Positions 13,301-25,305 of a stretch of DNA of 64,000 nt are shown here, one piece after another (the first letter of the stretch is position 1; the number at the start of each line of letters is the position of its first letter). The notes below the pieces were generated by a model. The model had not been told where the DNA came from. It saw only the letters and a list, made by a program, of their open reading frames with translations, and did no database searches. A program made the translations under genes and the position numbers. The DNA comes from Paguma larvata. Lineage: Eukaryota > Chordata > Mammalia > Carnivora > Viverridae. The DNA is taken from assembly GCA_030068075.1 (NCBI GenBank), contig CM057836.1, positions 66,439,788 through 66,503,787 on the forward strand. Reading direction: 5' to 3'.

Positions 13301-14095
13301 GCTTTATCACTAATGAATATTCTACATAAGTAATTGTAACAATTGGGACATTTCTGTTCTCTTTGTTAAATATTGAATTCAAAATTTATTAGCAATGGAT
13401 TCCTTTATTTTCTTTAAATATGCTAAACAAAATACTGATAGACAATAGATCAAGAGTGGGAACCAAGTGCTATGTGGCTGTAGGGTATACAGAGTCATAC
13501 AGGTGTATACAGAGGTATGCAGCTGGTCTTCTTTATTTAGCATGCCCATGAAGAATAGGCAAGGGCTGATTGATTTTTAACTGCAAAGTAATGATTTCCT
13601 GGGCCTCTCAGTCATTTGTCTAACTACGCTGGCTTGGTGTTTATCATCTCACTAGAAGCAGAAGACCTGATTGAATGTGCATTTCTGAAAGCTCCAGACA
13701 TTATTAAAGTCCAATTGTCAGCCTATAAATCATTCTAAGTTTATATATTACGTGACTCTGAGGCATCCATGCTACTAATTGCAGATTTCCTTCTAAGGCT
13801 TTTATGATAGCCAAAGTGCAATTCTCAGCCCTCCTGGTGACTTACTCTGCCATTTAAAGACTGAGTAATGTCATCATTGAGACTGAAAAGAATTTTAAAA
13901 TTCTTGGAAGGCTAGTCAAATTATGGTTGGCTGACACAATCGGCCTTCTGTTTTTCTAGTATTTTATAACATTAGCTATATAATTGTAACTTACATGATA
14001 TTTCTCTTCATCCTTTGTATCAATTATTTCCAATTCTTTATTTTTTAGTTTCCCTAAGTTATTTACCAAATACAGTATCCTCTTATTCAAGATAA
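10400..14095. other. unannotated, apparently single-copy sequence
   Basis: About 3.7 kb without a repeat or gene I can name. The segment from about 13620 to 13960 looks less simple in composition than its surroundings (see findings). Open frames here are short and lack motifs. Confidence 0.45.
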
Positions 14096-14099
14096 CTGG

Positions 14100-14475
14100 G
14101 ATTTAATTCAATAAACATTTCTGATGGCATCACTGTATTTCAGGATCTATCTTAAGGGATCACTGATTGGAGGAAAAAAAAAACCCTATAATCAGTTGGA
14201 ATACACATAGATACATAGAACACGTAGATGCAAAGTGGTGAGTGTTATAACTATGAAAGCCTCTCCAGAGGTAGTTAACGCTTAGAAAGGAGAATTCCTC
14301 TTAGGGTGCAAGAGATATAAGAACACTTCAAAGGGAACATAGGCCACATTTAAAGGAAAACAAAATCTATTTTGAAAACAGTGGTCAAAGCAGAGAGCTT
14401 TATAGGAAGAGAAAAGAGAAAAGCCAGGATAGAAGCTTGAAAGGAAACCTGGGATATGTTAAAGCCAATTTCATT
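14100..14475 (+). mobile_element. ancient interspersed repeat, family not assigned
   Basis: Phrases such as gtgagtgttataactatgaa, gaaagcctctccagaggta and gaaggattaagcc resemble, in the same order, part of a common mammalian repeat that is also seen at 16.3-17.1 kb in this window. I cannot give the family name with confidence. No coding capacity is seen. Confidence 0.4.
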
Positions 14476-14479
14476 GGAT

Positions 14480-15934
14480 TAAGAAGGATTAAGCCAGTAA
14501 TCATTTTATACAGAAAAGTCAAGTAGAATTAGGGTAGCAGTTATTAATGGTCTTTTTAATAATTTCTCCAAAAATTATGGTGGGTTGAGAAGTAAATTGG
14601 TAATAAGCGAGTGGCAACAGGAGGCTTTCTATACAATATTTATAACTTGACCATATCAGTAAGACTAAGGAGAAGTAATTAGTAAAAAGGAAAAATTAAA
14701 AATACAACATAGATGGGATAAATTATGGGAAAAGTTTTTTTTTAACAGAGATAATGAACAAGATCAAACAGCATTTGGAGAGATTTATCTTGTAAAACAA
14801 GAATATTTCTTCTTAGACAGGCGGTAATGAGGTACATTACACAGTGAAGAAAAAGTTCAGAAGTAAAAGAAATGGGATTTGAGCATTTATTCATTTATCC
14901 TTGATGTCTTTATTATTTGTTTCATTGGATGTCACATAATAATAGTCCAATAAATATTTGCTGAATAAATGTTAACTGTATTTTGAGAGATAGAAGCTCA
15001 CTATTGGTGTGTAAAAACACAACAGAATCAAAGATTTGGAGAATTCAGAGTAGTGTATTTAAGTGGTGGCTTGGGTAGAATAAAGTTTAGCCTTTCAGAA
15101 AATTTATCAAGTATTCACAAAAAGTTAATAATGGCAATCAAAATTGATACGGGCTATGATTTTTCTCTCAATCCTAGTTAATGTGACTCAAAACATCTTC
15201 AGAAATTTTTGCTATTTTCCCGAATTTGTAATATACATACTAAATAAAAACAGAATTCTATTATGCAAATGCAGATCCAAAGAAGTCCCCTAGTCTCCGT
15301 TTACAAACAGATCAACATTTACCCTTCCTATACAGAAATGCTAGGGCTGCTTCTAAACATTCATTATGGGGATCAATTGAGAAAATAAGGAGTAAAAAAA
15401 AAATTTTTTTTAACAACCGAAGGACCTCGTTGACGTAGCAATATTAAATCTATAATGACATCAACTGGTAATATTTTTAAATTGTCTAGTTTAGGTCTTA
15501 GTGGGACAATTGCCAAGGCTCTAAAGGATTTAAGGGTGCTTCTGAGATTGTCTATGAGAACTCATGAGGAGAAAGCAAAGCCAGAGAGGCATAAAGCAGG
15601 GTGGACCGGTGAGAGAACACCGTTAAGCACAATTTATTCTGCTGGAAATGGAAAATAAGATTTTGAGGTTCTTTGGCCAGAATGTCAATGGGTAATTTAG
15701 ATAATATATGGGCAGAGAATAGAATGAGTCTAATATGTGGTCAGGGAAAATTATGTGTCTGGGTCTACCAGGTAGCTGGTTACTTCTCATGCTACCCAGG
15801 CTCAGAAACACCTCTTATCATGTTTAAAAACCAAGACAGGCATCTGAAGCTAACTTAGAAAATTCTGTGAATGCTTTCTCAGCATCCTTTCCTCTTGGTT
15901 AGATTTGTTCTAACTCATGCACTTTATTACTTGT
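14480..15934. other. unannotated sequence
   Basis: AT-rich DNA without a recognisable repeat or gene. A run of A followed by T at about 15392-15411 is the only local feature. Frames in the 15.4-15.9 kb region on both strands overlap each other and have no domain. Confidence 0.45.
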
Positions 15935-15948
15935 TCATTCAACATTAT

Positions 15949-16303
15949 TTTTTAGTTTTTATTTAAATTCTAGTTAATTAAGATACTGTGTCATATGAGT
16001 TTCAGGTGTACAATAGAGTGATTCAACACTTCCATATATCACCCAGTGCTCAGCACAAGGGCACTCCTTAATCGCTACCACCTACTTAATTCAACTCTCC
16101 ACCTCCAAACTCCTTCCTGGTAACCATCAGTTTTCTATGGTTAAGAGTCTGTTTTTGGTTTGTATCTCATGCTTTTTCTTCTCCTTTGCTTGTTTGTTTT
16201 GTTTCTTAAATTGCATATATAGTGATATCATATGATATTTTTCTTTGACTTATTGTGCTTAGCCTAGTATCATCTAGCTCCATTCATGTCATTGCAAATG
16301 CCA
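15949..16303 (-). mobile_element. LINE-1 3' end, antisense
   Basis: Read on the minus strand this is an L1 3' UTR. On the plus strand the marker words are gtttcaggtgtacaatagag, cacccagtgctcagcacaa, ggtaaccatcagttttctat and gacttattgtgcttagc. Imperfect direct repeats tcattcaacattat (15935-15948) and tcatttaacaaatat (16304-16318) may be its target-site duplication, which places the insertion inside an older repeat that continues to about 17.1 kb. It is 5'-truncated, so no ORF remains. Confidence 0.82.
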
Positions 16304-17145
16304 TCATTTAACAAATATTTATGTGCAATTGACTTTATGCCAGGTTTTGTTTCATGTGCTGGGTTCTAACAGTACAAAAAGAGGCAAGATCCCTGGTCTA
16401 CTATAAGTTACTATTCTAGACCATGGAAAAGAGATCCTAAATGACTACACACATACAGAAAAAAAAATAAAGGTAATTTTTGTAGATTATTATAATAGAT
16501 TGAAAAAAAAAAGCATACTGTGGAGGTAGAAAGGGACTGCTTAGGTTGAGAGATTAAGACCACTCCAAGAGGGTCAAGTGAGCTGAGAACTGATGGATAC
16601 CAAAGAGCTATCTACGTGACAATATGAATTTAGAACCTTGAAGGCAGAGGCAATGGAGGAACAAAGATCTCAATGTAGGGATGAGCTTGTCACAGGAGTG
16701 AATTCAAAGAAAGAGATTGCAAGAAAAGTAACAAGTTTGTGTCACAGTTGGCAAGGGAGAAAAGACTAGTAGATGAAGGCAAATGAGAAGACTGAAAATA
16801 GTGGTCTTTTTTGAAAAGCTGTGCAGGCACTGGTAAATGATCTGAATATTATCCTACCTAAAATGGGGAGCCTGCTAGAGGGTTTTAATAGAAGTTTTAC
16901 ATGATTTGATTTGTATTTCAAGCAGCACTCTAACTTCAAAAAGTGATTTAGAGATAAAAATGAGGAAGCTGTTTAGAAATCTATTGCAGTAGTCTGAAAA
17001 AGAGACGATGGGTGCATTGCTGAAGATAGCAGGTGTACAAGTGGAAAGGAGATAAATTCAAGATGTTCTTAAAAAGAAAACTGATAGGACTTGGTCACTG
17101 GTGGATGTGGAAATGAAAGAAAATGAGAAATCAAAAATCAGTCTT
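16304..17145 (+). mobile_element. ancient interspersed repeat, family not assigned
   Basis: The layout is a common one in mammalian genomes. It begins with aacaaatatttatgtgcaa ... atgccagg, has a middle with gaatttagaaccttgaagg, and then carries ttttacatgatttgatttg and ctattgcagtagtctg. I recognise the pattern but cannot assign the family. Divergence is high and there is no coding frame. The antisense L1 at 15949-16303 appears inserted at its left edge. Confidence 0.5.
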
Positions 17146-17605
17146 GGCTTTGAGTGTGACTGAAAAGCTAGGGGTGCAGTTTATCAATATGGGAGAAGAT
17201 TTCCCCAGTTCCCCCAGAGTAGAAAGTAATCCCCAAAGAATAAAGATGCAAAGATCTGAGACTCAGAGTTGGCAATTTACAATTTTAAACTGAAGTCCTT
17301 TTTGAAACTCTTCCTCCTAATTTTATCTCTTCATCATGACCCTAATATCTAAAGACCCGAGGTAGAAAAGTTGTATCAATCTGTAACTTTTCCATTTCCT
17401 TTACACACCAAATCCAGTCCAACACTAAGTCATGTGGATTTTAGTTCTAAAATATTTCTTAAGTATGGATCTTCTGCTATATTGCTCTTGACACTGTCTA
17501 CTCAGATTCTTAACAGCCCCAAGTCTTTGCTCTTCCTACAGATTTCTTCTTTGCCTACTCCTTTCAAGCTACAATCTTCTTCCCCAATTGTCTTTAAAAA
17601 TCAAG

Positions 17606-17607
<2 letters not shown>

Positions 17608-17651
<44 letters not shown>
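17608..17651. repeat. (GT)22 microsatellite
   Basis: An uninterrupted run of 22 GT units. Uninterrupted dinucleotide runs of this length are typically polymorphic in length. The Val-Cys and Thr-His repeat frames that cross it are translation artefacts. Neighbouring sequence from 17150 to 18215 is otherwise unannotated. Confidence 0.97.
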
Positions 17652-17654
<3 letters not shown>

Positions 17655-18221
17655 GAACAGATAAAAATGTGGCGACTCCCAATTTGTAAGTTAAGGCTAA
17701 GTTTCTAATCATGTAATATAATAGACTTTTCGAAGGGTATATGGTTAGAAAAGTGCCCATCTCTGATAAAATTTTGAATGGCCTAATAATGAAAACTTAG
17801 ACTTCTACATCTATATGTATATACATTTTTTTCAATTTAGTGGTATGTATTTACCAACTGTCCTGCCTTGAAAAGGAGTGTACATTATTCTGATATTATG
17901 TCCGTTGGATCTGTTTAAAGATGTCCAGTCACTGGTCAGAAGATGCTTCTTATTAATACATGTCATATCAGATGGAGTTGTAAGCATTTGGGACATCACT
18001 GGCGACGAGTGATCAGAAAAAATGACAAGAGTTCCTACTCCACCTGTAAGTGATGCAGGGGAAAATGATGCCAGTCAGTAGAGAATTACTCATCCAGAGG
18101 ATGTACACAATACTGGAGAGGAGTGTTTATAAAAAATTGAAAGACACCAAAGCACCGTAGACCACTGTGTGTTTTTTCTCCAGGTATCTGTTATCATTTG
18201 AAATCCTGCTTTGATAAATTT

Positions 18222-18430
18222 TTAAAAAATTTTTAATGCTTATTTATGAGAGAGAGAGAGAGGGAGAGAGAGAGTGAGGGAGCATGAGCAGGGGAGGGGC
18301 AGCGAGAGAGGGAGACGCAGAATCTGAGCTTTCTGCACAGAACCCGATGTGGGGCTCGAATTCAGGAACTGAGAGATCATGACCTGAACCAAAGTTGCAC
18401 ACTTAACCGACTGAGCCACCCAGGCACCCC
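18222..18430 (-). mobile_element. SINEC, antisense
   Basis: The right edge reads ccgactgagccacccaggca followed by cccc, the reverse complement of the SINEC head. To the left lie the gatcatgacctgaac box, the cacagaacccgatgtggggc middle, the GA-rich stretch and the T-rich tail complement. It is complete and retains a few CpG sites (acgcagaatc, ggctcgaa), so it is moderately young. No clean target-site duplication is visible. Confidence 0.9.
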
Positions 18431-18434
18431 AAAA

Positions 18435-20590
18435 CTTTTTTACAAATGTCTGGTAAATAGCTTGTCCATTCAGTGGATTATTGGAGGTTATGGTTAAATG
18501 TTTGAGTAGAGTGAATAAATTACTATAAAATAACTAGTATATTCTATGTCACAGGTAACTAATTTAAGTGGCATAATTTTATTATATTCAGTTATATTCT
18601 TGCACTTTGGGTTTTTTCATATGTCCAAGTCCTATTTCTCAAGTAGTTGGTATATTTATTTTTTAGGGCATGGATGTTGTCAAACACTAATCTATTTTTC
18701 ATAAACATCGGGAGAAAATGAGGACTGTTTCTGAACATTCACTGAGTTTATGTCAGTGGCTTGCAGGGTCAATAGCGTAACTATTTTCAGCTAAAATCTT
18801 GTCTGGAGTTAGCAGAGAGAAAACACCAGAAGGAGATGGAAGGAGAAGGTCTGAGTTATAAAAAAGTTTCCAATAAGATGAATGTGAAAGAAAACGTGTC
18901 AAAGATAAATTTGTCTTACTGGACAAACTAGTAAGGGGTAAGCCTTGGAAAGAGATATACTGGTTGGTCTTTCTGAGATGAAAAGGCATCAAGGAAGCTT
19001 TATAAATTATAAACCTGTAAGAAATTACAAAAACAGCTTGCTGAATTTAAAGCAAAATGGGCTTTGAGCCTTCACGAATCTGTTCCCAAGTTAACCTCAA
19101 AAATTACCCTTAATTTAAAATTTCACAGTTACTCCCCTGATGGGTACATGTTAGAGTTGGATCAGGTAATTACTTTTTTTTTAGCGTTACATGGTAATGT
19201 AATTTTAGACCAGATTCAGGCAATGTGGTATAAATTCTTTCCCTTGAATTTGACCTTAACCACAAAGTCTAATTATCTAACCAGGGCAGTTAGCAGGGCA
19301 GACAGAACCCATTATCTAAAGTAGGATTTTGCAAAATACCAGTTCACTCATCATTTATTGGCTAAAAAGCAATCTGACCTTGGGTATGAAGCCATTTTGT
19401 AAAATTCATATTGGAATCCAGAAAAGCCTCTAAAAACTTAGCAGGAGTTGAGATTATGAGCACCAAACACATGTTTCCTAGACAAAGCCTGACATGATAG
19501 TGCAGAAAACATTTCTAATGTTAATATTCTGATGCCAGCAACCACTGCAGAAGTAGATTTGCATTCACAATGTGCAGTCACAGAAGCAACGTGATCTAAA
19601 GGCTTGTTGTGAGTTAAATGGCTCACAGTGTTTTGCAGACAACAGGAAGTTTCACTTGCACAAAGTCCTAGAATTAACGCATCAAGGTAGCTGACAAGCT
19701 CTTAAGCTGATACATACATCAAGGAACTGTGCTCCTCATAACCAACCTGTCATACTTGATTATGTTCTGGGAAAATGTCCCACATACAAATGTGACTTTG
19801 TTTATTAAATTTAACATATTAAATGCAGTCTGCTGCTAAAAATTACTCCCATTTTTATCTGGGAGAATGTATTTCCATAAACTATATAATAGAGAATAAT
19901 TTAAACAACATTAACTAGAAAGAACTTGAAGAAAATATTGTAGTTTGCATTAAAATGTCATGAGATCAGACACGCTAGAACACATAATATTATGGGGTCT
20001 TACTTTCTTACAAGTCCACTTTATTTGAAGTAGGGTAAATAAAATATTCTCCTTTGTGAACAGAACTCAATTGTAAGAGTTCCTAATGCAGATATTCTGA
20101 AATTGTTTATTTGGGCTAATGACAATAAAGAATGAGGAGAGAATCCTGTGTGCCTGAGTCAGAAGAAATTGCCAAGTGCTTGCTCTCTGAGGAACTGGTT
20201 ATTAAAACCACCATGACAGTATCATCTTTGCAGGCTTAAGAGAATGGTGATTTGCACACAGGCAATATCAAAGACCTCATGTTAGTGTGAACCAGCATTA
20301 GCAGCAGGTCGAGTGTCCAGTTACTCTTCAAAAGGAAAGCAAACTGACTCGTGAAACCTAAGTAAGATACTAATAATCAGGTATAAGCATAAATATGGTG
20401 GCAGCATCTGGCTGTGGAAGGCACAGAGAAATAGGTGTGATCAAACTTTGAACTAGTCAAGTCCAGAGGGATGAGAGATGTGCACTGGGGAATGTAGAAA
20501 GGATCGAGGAGCTGTAATGACCAATTAGTTCCTCTCTTGAGCCTCTCAAGCAGAGCAACTTTATTATAAGTATCAAAGGTTGGTAGTGAA
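18435..20590. other. unannotated sequence
   Basis: About 2.1 kb with no repeat or exon I can support. The open frames at 18753-18992 (minus) and 19064-19324 (plus) lack known motifs and show no sign of coding constraint that can be judged from one sequence. Confidence 0.45.
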
Positions 20591-20594
20591 CACA

Positions 20595-20815
20595 GTGTTT
20601 GGTTATAGAATCAGAGGTTTCAGTGTCAAAAGAATATTAAGCTCTCTCACGCATTACCTCGATGACCTTTGGCATATTACTTAACTTCTCTAAGCCTCAA
20701 GTTCTCTCTCTGTCAATGGGATAATACTTGAGATGGGGTTCCAATAAAAAAGCTACTTAAGCACTTAGTAATGTAAGTGGCATATAGTGAGTACACTATT
20801 TATACTAACTTCTAT
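20595..20815 (+). mobile_element. MIR
   Basis: The MIR core is clear: gacctttggcatattactta, acttctctaagcctcaagtt, tgtcaatgggataatacttg, and then a tail with cttaagcacttagtaatgta and gtggcatatagtgagtac. Nearly full length, from the tRNA-like part to the 3' tail. Non-coding. Confidence 0.75.
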
Positions 20816-20994
20816 TAGTATTATCTTTGTGTTCCTTACATCACCAAAACATACAGTAAATAAAGACAAGATTAATCCCAAGCCTAGAATGAGACTTGGG
20901 TCTATAGCCTTAAACAGCCTCTAGCTATGTTTAGGAATATATTGAGTGGCCCAAGCAACTGCTTGATGTAAGGTTTTTGTAGGTATGATGGGTT

Positions 20995-21395
20995 TTCATA
21001 TTGGTTGCATTTTGCAGAAACCTGGGAAGCTTTATTTATTTTGTGAAGTTTATTATTTTGAGAGAGAGAAAGATAGAGAGTGTGTGTGTGCACGCGCTAG
21101 CAGGGAAGGTACAGAGAAACCCCAAGCAGGCTCTACACTGTGAGCACAGAGCCTGGTCCAAGTCTCCATCACATGAATCAGGAGATCATGAACTGAACCA
21201 AAACCAAGACTTGTAGACTTAACTGGTAGAGCCACCCAGATGCCCCTGGAAAACTTTATAAAAACTGATTCTATGGTTCCCATCTCAAATTCTGGTATGA
21301 TTGACGTAGGATGTGACCTATAAATCTGAAATTTTAAAAGCTCCCTAGCCAGGTTATTGTAATGTACTTGGAAGGTTGGTGTCATCATCCAGGAG
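20995..21395 (+). mobile_element. MER5-like element split by a SINEC
   Basis: The left piece (to about 21033) has ttgcagaaacctgggaagct. The right piece (from about 21250) has gattctatggttcccatctc, aaattctggtatgatt and attttaaaagctccctagcc, then ggttattgtaatgtac. Joined across the intervening SINE these follow the order of MER5A, a short non-autonomous hAT transposon. A minus-strand frame of 137 codons across the region only reads through both repeats. Confidence 0.65.
21034..21247 (-). mobile_element. SINEC, antisense, inside a MER5-like element
   Basis: The right end reads gtagagccacccagatgccc, complementary to the SINEC head. The gatcatgaactgaacc box and the T-rich left edge complete it. 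Near-repeats gggaagctttat (about 21024-21033 onward) and tggaaaactttat (about 21247-21259) look like a mutated target-site duplication. The GA-rich part carries a short GT run (21081-21090). The copy is diverged. Confidence 0.82.
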
Positions 21396-21399
21396 GGGA

Positions 21400-23250
21400 A
21401 GGACATCTGACAGTCTAAAGATTTCTCTAAAGGAGATTGGGTCATGTAAACATCTATTGAAACCATCCCAGAAAAGGAGATGAACTTAAAACTATTCCTT
21501 CTCCACTAAATTTACAGTTAAACCATAAACAGGTTAGTATCTTATTAACTGAAAAGTTTAATTTCTTCAACATCCTATAGGATGGAGGTTGATGAGGAAA
21601 GTAAAATCACATATAAATGTGTATAAAATGTGTATTTTATAGGAACACTTAATGAACTGTATGTTAAGAGAAAATGAAAGAGAAAAGAAGGAGGGAGGGG
21701 GACACAGAGAGAGAGAGGGAAGAAGAAAAAAAGATTAAGAGGCACAGAAGGTTGGCAGTCTTGAAGTTGGCCTTGTGGATATGTAATAACTCCTAGGTAC
21801 ATGAAACATTTTAAGTCCAATATCTGATTAATTATACTCCAACCTTGGATCTCTTTCTGACTTTAAAAGTCAACTTGACAGAGAAGTAGGAAGAGGCCTG
21901 GCAGTACTTGATGCAGAGGGGAAAATGAAAGAAAGAAAAAGAGTGATGTTTAGAAATAACAATAGCAGCATTAGCAGCAGCAAAAGTGACAGATCAGTAG
22001 ACTAAGCAATGAGAAAACAATAAAATAATGAGGCTGACAGAGAGAGTACAGAACGAATGAACTTAACATTTTAGAAAGAAGGAGAAAAAAACAGAAGGCA
22101 AAGTGGGTAAGTGGCAGCATAGATAGGAAATAACTTGTTATTTTCAGAGGACATTCTGATTAGGATGAGAAGTCTGTCCTCTCTCCTTGCTGAGAGGCCG
22201 ATATTACTAACACAAGTGTCCTCTCCATTATTAGCAGGTGCCGGGGGACTTAGCAAGCCATTCCATGCGTTCTTGTCTTTGAGTCTCTAACCAGAAGCAC
22301 TAATATTAGAAAACAATAAGGCTTATAGGTGAATGTTCCCCTAAGAGCAAGTAGGAGGACTGAATTTGAGTCTCAGTTTTCAGAAAAAGAAAAGAAAGAA
22401 ATATAATCACTTCTTAATCTCTGATTTTGGCAGCTGAGACTTGTTTTCCCTAGATTCTTCTGCAAATCTCAGAGCTAGAAGCCTTAAACTGCGAACAACA
22501 GCCTTGCCTTTGCAGGCCATTTTATAGCCTCAAGGTCATCTGCGATTTGCATAATTAGCACTTCTAATTTATTTTATTTCTTCAAAAATCAGAGTTGTGA
22601 TAAAAATAGAAATATAATATTCTTGTTCTTCCAACAGTTTTCATTCTGGTGTGCAATTGTTTTTAGGTACTAGAAGAGTACAATAATTAGGATCCATTAT
22701 CAAGATGATTGGAACACTGAATCACTATAATGACCTCTGTCTATACAAATCATGGTGGCATGTTCCTATAAATGATCGTTTTGTGGTCATTTCTGGAATC
22801 TAAATGCAAGAAAAAGATAATCCTATCTTGCTGAGGCAGATTCTACCCCCAAGAATATTAAGCGAAATATCTTTTCTAGAGAGAAGTTACAAGTATCTTC
22901 TTTCAGAATATCAAGTGGAGGGTGATCACACTCAAGCAGGGTAACCAGATGGTAGGGCCCACCCCTGCCAGATGTTCCAGTACCCTTGGCACTTATCGAG
23001 AAAGCAGAGAAGGATCTTTGTACACGGTTTACCAACTTCTCCACTAAATCACCAACTTCTCAAAAACCACAACTCATTGTGTCTTTCCGAGGAGCAAGCA
23101 AAAAAAGAAAGCTTGTGTAAGGAATGATCCTTCTTCATCTTTTTTAGAATCTGTGCACAGGGAAATGAGGATTTCAATATGAGTATTTTTTTCTGATTTA
23201 ATGACTTCCCTGATCACTTATTTCAATGTTCTCATCTTCATAATTCATGT
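21400..23250. other. unannotated sequence
   Basis: About 1.85 kb without a repeat or gene that I can name. Purine-rich patches occur at about 21670-21735. The open frames at 22071-22256 and 22823-23044 (minus strand) have no recognisable domains. Confidence 0.45.
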
Positions 23251-23266
23251 AAAGAGTACTTCCTTT

Positions 23267-23460
23267 GGGGCACCTGGGTGGCTCAGTGGTTGAGCATCTG
23301 ACTTTGGCTCACATCATGATCTCACAGTTTGTGAGTTCAAGCCCCACATCAGGGTCACTATTGCCAGCCTGTCAGTGCAGAGCCAGCTTGGGATCCTCTC
23401 TCCCCTTCTCTCTGCCCATCCCCACTTGCACTCTGCCCAAAATATATATATGAATACATA
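23267..23460 (+). mobile_element. SINEC
   Basis: A canonical head (ggggcacctgggtggctcag), the gatctcacagtttgtgagtt segment, a CT-rich part and an A/T tail ending near 23460. Direct repeats aaagagtacttccttt (23251-23266) and aaagttgacttcttt (23461-23475) fit a target-site duplication that has since diverged. Confidence 0.92.
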
Positions 23461-23483
23461 AAAGTTGACTTCTTTCAATGTAT

Positions 23484-25305
23484 TTTTCCTCAACTTTTAT
23501 TCAGTTATAATCGATATATAACATTGTATAGGTTTCAGGCATACAACCTAAAAAGTTGGTATGTGTATATACTGTGAAATAATTACCACTCTAAGTCTAT
23601 ATAATATTCACAACCTCATGAGTTATGAATTTTCTTCTTTGTGAACTTATTTTTTCTCCTGTTTTGCCCATCCCTCCATCTCTCTCCCCTCCGGCAACCA
23701 CTAACTTGTTCTGTGTATTTATGAATCTAGTTCTTGTTTTTGTTCATTTTGTTTTATAGATTCCATGCAAGTGAAATCACATGGTATTTTCTTTTCCAGA
23801 CTTATTTCACTGAAAATAATTTCCTCTACCTCCAACTGTGTTGTCAGAAGTGGCAAGAGGTCATCCTTTTTATGGATGAGTAATATTCCATTGTACATAT
23901 ACCATATTTTTATCCATTTATCTGCTTACGGACATTTGGGTTGCTTCCATATCATGGCTATTGTAAACATAGGGTTGCATACATCTTTTCAAATTAGTAT
24001 TTTTATTTTCTTTGGGTAAATTCCACAAGGTAGTGGAATTATTGGATTATGTGGTATTTCTAATTGTAATTTTTTAAGGAACATCCATACTATTTTCCAT
24101 ACTCATGACCCAGTTTACATCTCACCACCCGTGCATGATGTTTTCCTTTTCTCCACATTCTCACCAACACTTGTTATTTCTTGCCTTCTTTATTTTTTTA
24201 ATGTTTTATTTATTTTTGAGAGAAAGACCGAGTGTGAGTGGGGGAAGGGCAGAGAGAGAGAGAGGAGGACACAAAATCTGAGGCTGTCAGTGAAGAGGCC
24301 AACATGGGGCATGAACCCATCAACCATGGGACCATGACCTGAGCTGAAGTCAGAACCTTAACTGACTGACCCACCCAGGCGCCCTTATCTTTTTTATTTT
24401 AGTCATTCTGACTAGTATGAGATGACATCTCATTGTAGTTTTGATTTGCATTTCCCTAATGATTAGTGAAGTCGTGCATCTTTTCATGTGTCTGTTTGCC
24501 ATCTGTATGTCTTCATTAGAAAAATGTCTATTCAGGTCTTCTGCCCATTTTTTCAGCAGATCGTTTTTGTTTGGTTTGTTTGTTTGTTTGTTTTGGTGTG
24601 GAGTTGTAGAAGGTTTTTGTATATTTTGAATATTAACTCCTTACTGGATATGTCATTTGGAAATACCTTCTTCCATTCAGCAGGCTGTCTTTTCCTTTTG
24701 TTGATCATTTCCTTTGCTGTGGAAAAGCTTTTTATTTTGATGTGGTCACAATTGTTTATTTTTGCTTTTGTTTTCTTTGCCTGAGGAGACATATCCATAA
24801 ATATGGATATAAATATCCAAAAATTACTGCCTATGTTTTCTTTTAGGAATTTTATGGTTTCAAGTCTCACATTTAGGTTTTTAATCCATTTGGGTTTATT
24901 TTTGTGTTTGTGTAAGAAAGTGGTCCAGTTTTTCTGTTTTGCATATAGCTGTTCAGTTTTCCCAGCACCACTTATTGTAGAGACTATCTCTTACTCTTTT
25001 TATTTTCTTACCTCTTTTTCCATAGATGAACTGATCATATAAGTGTGGGTCTATTTCTGGTCTTCTGATTATGTTCCATGGATCTATATGTCTTCTTTGG
25101 GGCCAGTACCATACAGTTTTGATTACTACAGTAATCAAATATCATTTGATTGTAGGATATCATGAAATATGGGCGTGTGCTATATCCAGCTGTGTTCTTC
25201 TTTCTCAAGATTTGATTTTGCTGTTTGGGGTCTTTTCTGGTTCCATACAAATTTTAGGATTATTTGTTCTAGTTCTGTGAAAAATTCTATTCATATTTTA
25301 ATCAA
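23484..25305 (-). mobile_element. LINE-1 3' half, antisense (interrupted by a SINEC)
   Basis: On the plus strand this starts with the complement of an L1 3' UTR (cagttataatcgatatataa, ggtttcaggcatacaacc). It runs back through the ORF2 C-terminal region, with complements of familiar blocks such as gatgagtaatattccattgt, ttgatttgcatttccctaat and ttccatggatctatatgtc. A SINEC at 24189-24384 splits it. The reading frames are degraded; short plus-strand frames in the interval are antisense shadows. Its divergence suggests an older carnivore or eutherian L1 subfamily. Confidence 0.85.
24189..24384 (-). mobile_element. SINEC, antisense, inside an L1
   Basis: The right end reads gactgacccacccaggcgcc. 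To the left lie the ccatgacctgagctgaag box, the GA-rich run and an atgttttatttatttttgag tail complement. The flanking L1 sequence continues on both sides, which fixes the order: L1 first, SINE later. Confidence 0.9.

Noticed and set aside
17371..17760. Frames with Val-Cys or Thr-His repeats
   Set aside because: They are translations of the (GT)22 microsatellite on each strand.
18390..18430. tRNA-like box A/box B sequences considered as tRNA genes (here and in other SINEC heads)
   Set aside because: They are heads of SINEC copies followed by the SINE body and A-rich tail, with no complete cloverleaf of a functional tRNA.
21053..21466. Minus-strand open frame of 137 codons
   Set aside because: It reads through a MER5-like element and an embedded SINEC; the translation has no family match that I recognise.
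24441..24784. Overlapping plus-strand hydrophobic frames that look like small membrane proteins
   Set aside because: They are antisense translations of an L1 ORF2 region, whose A-rich coding strand gives F/L-rich frames on the complement.
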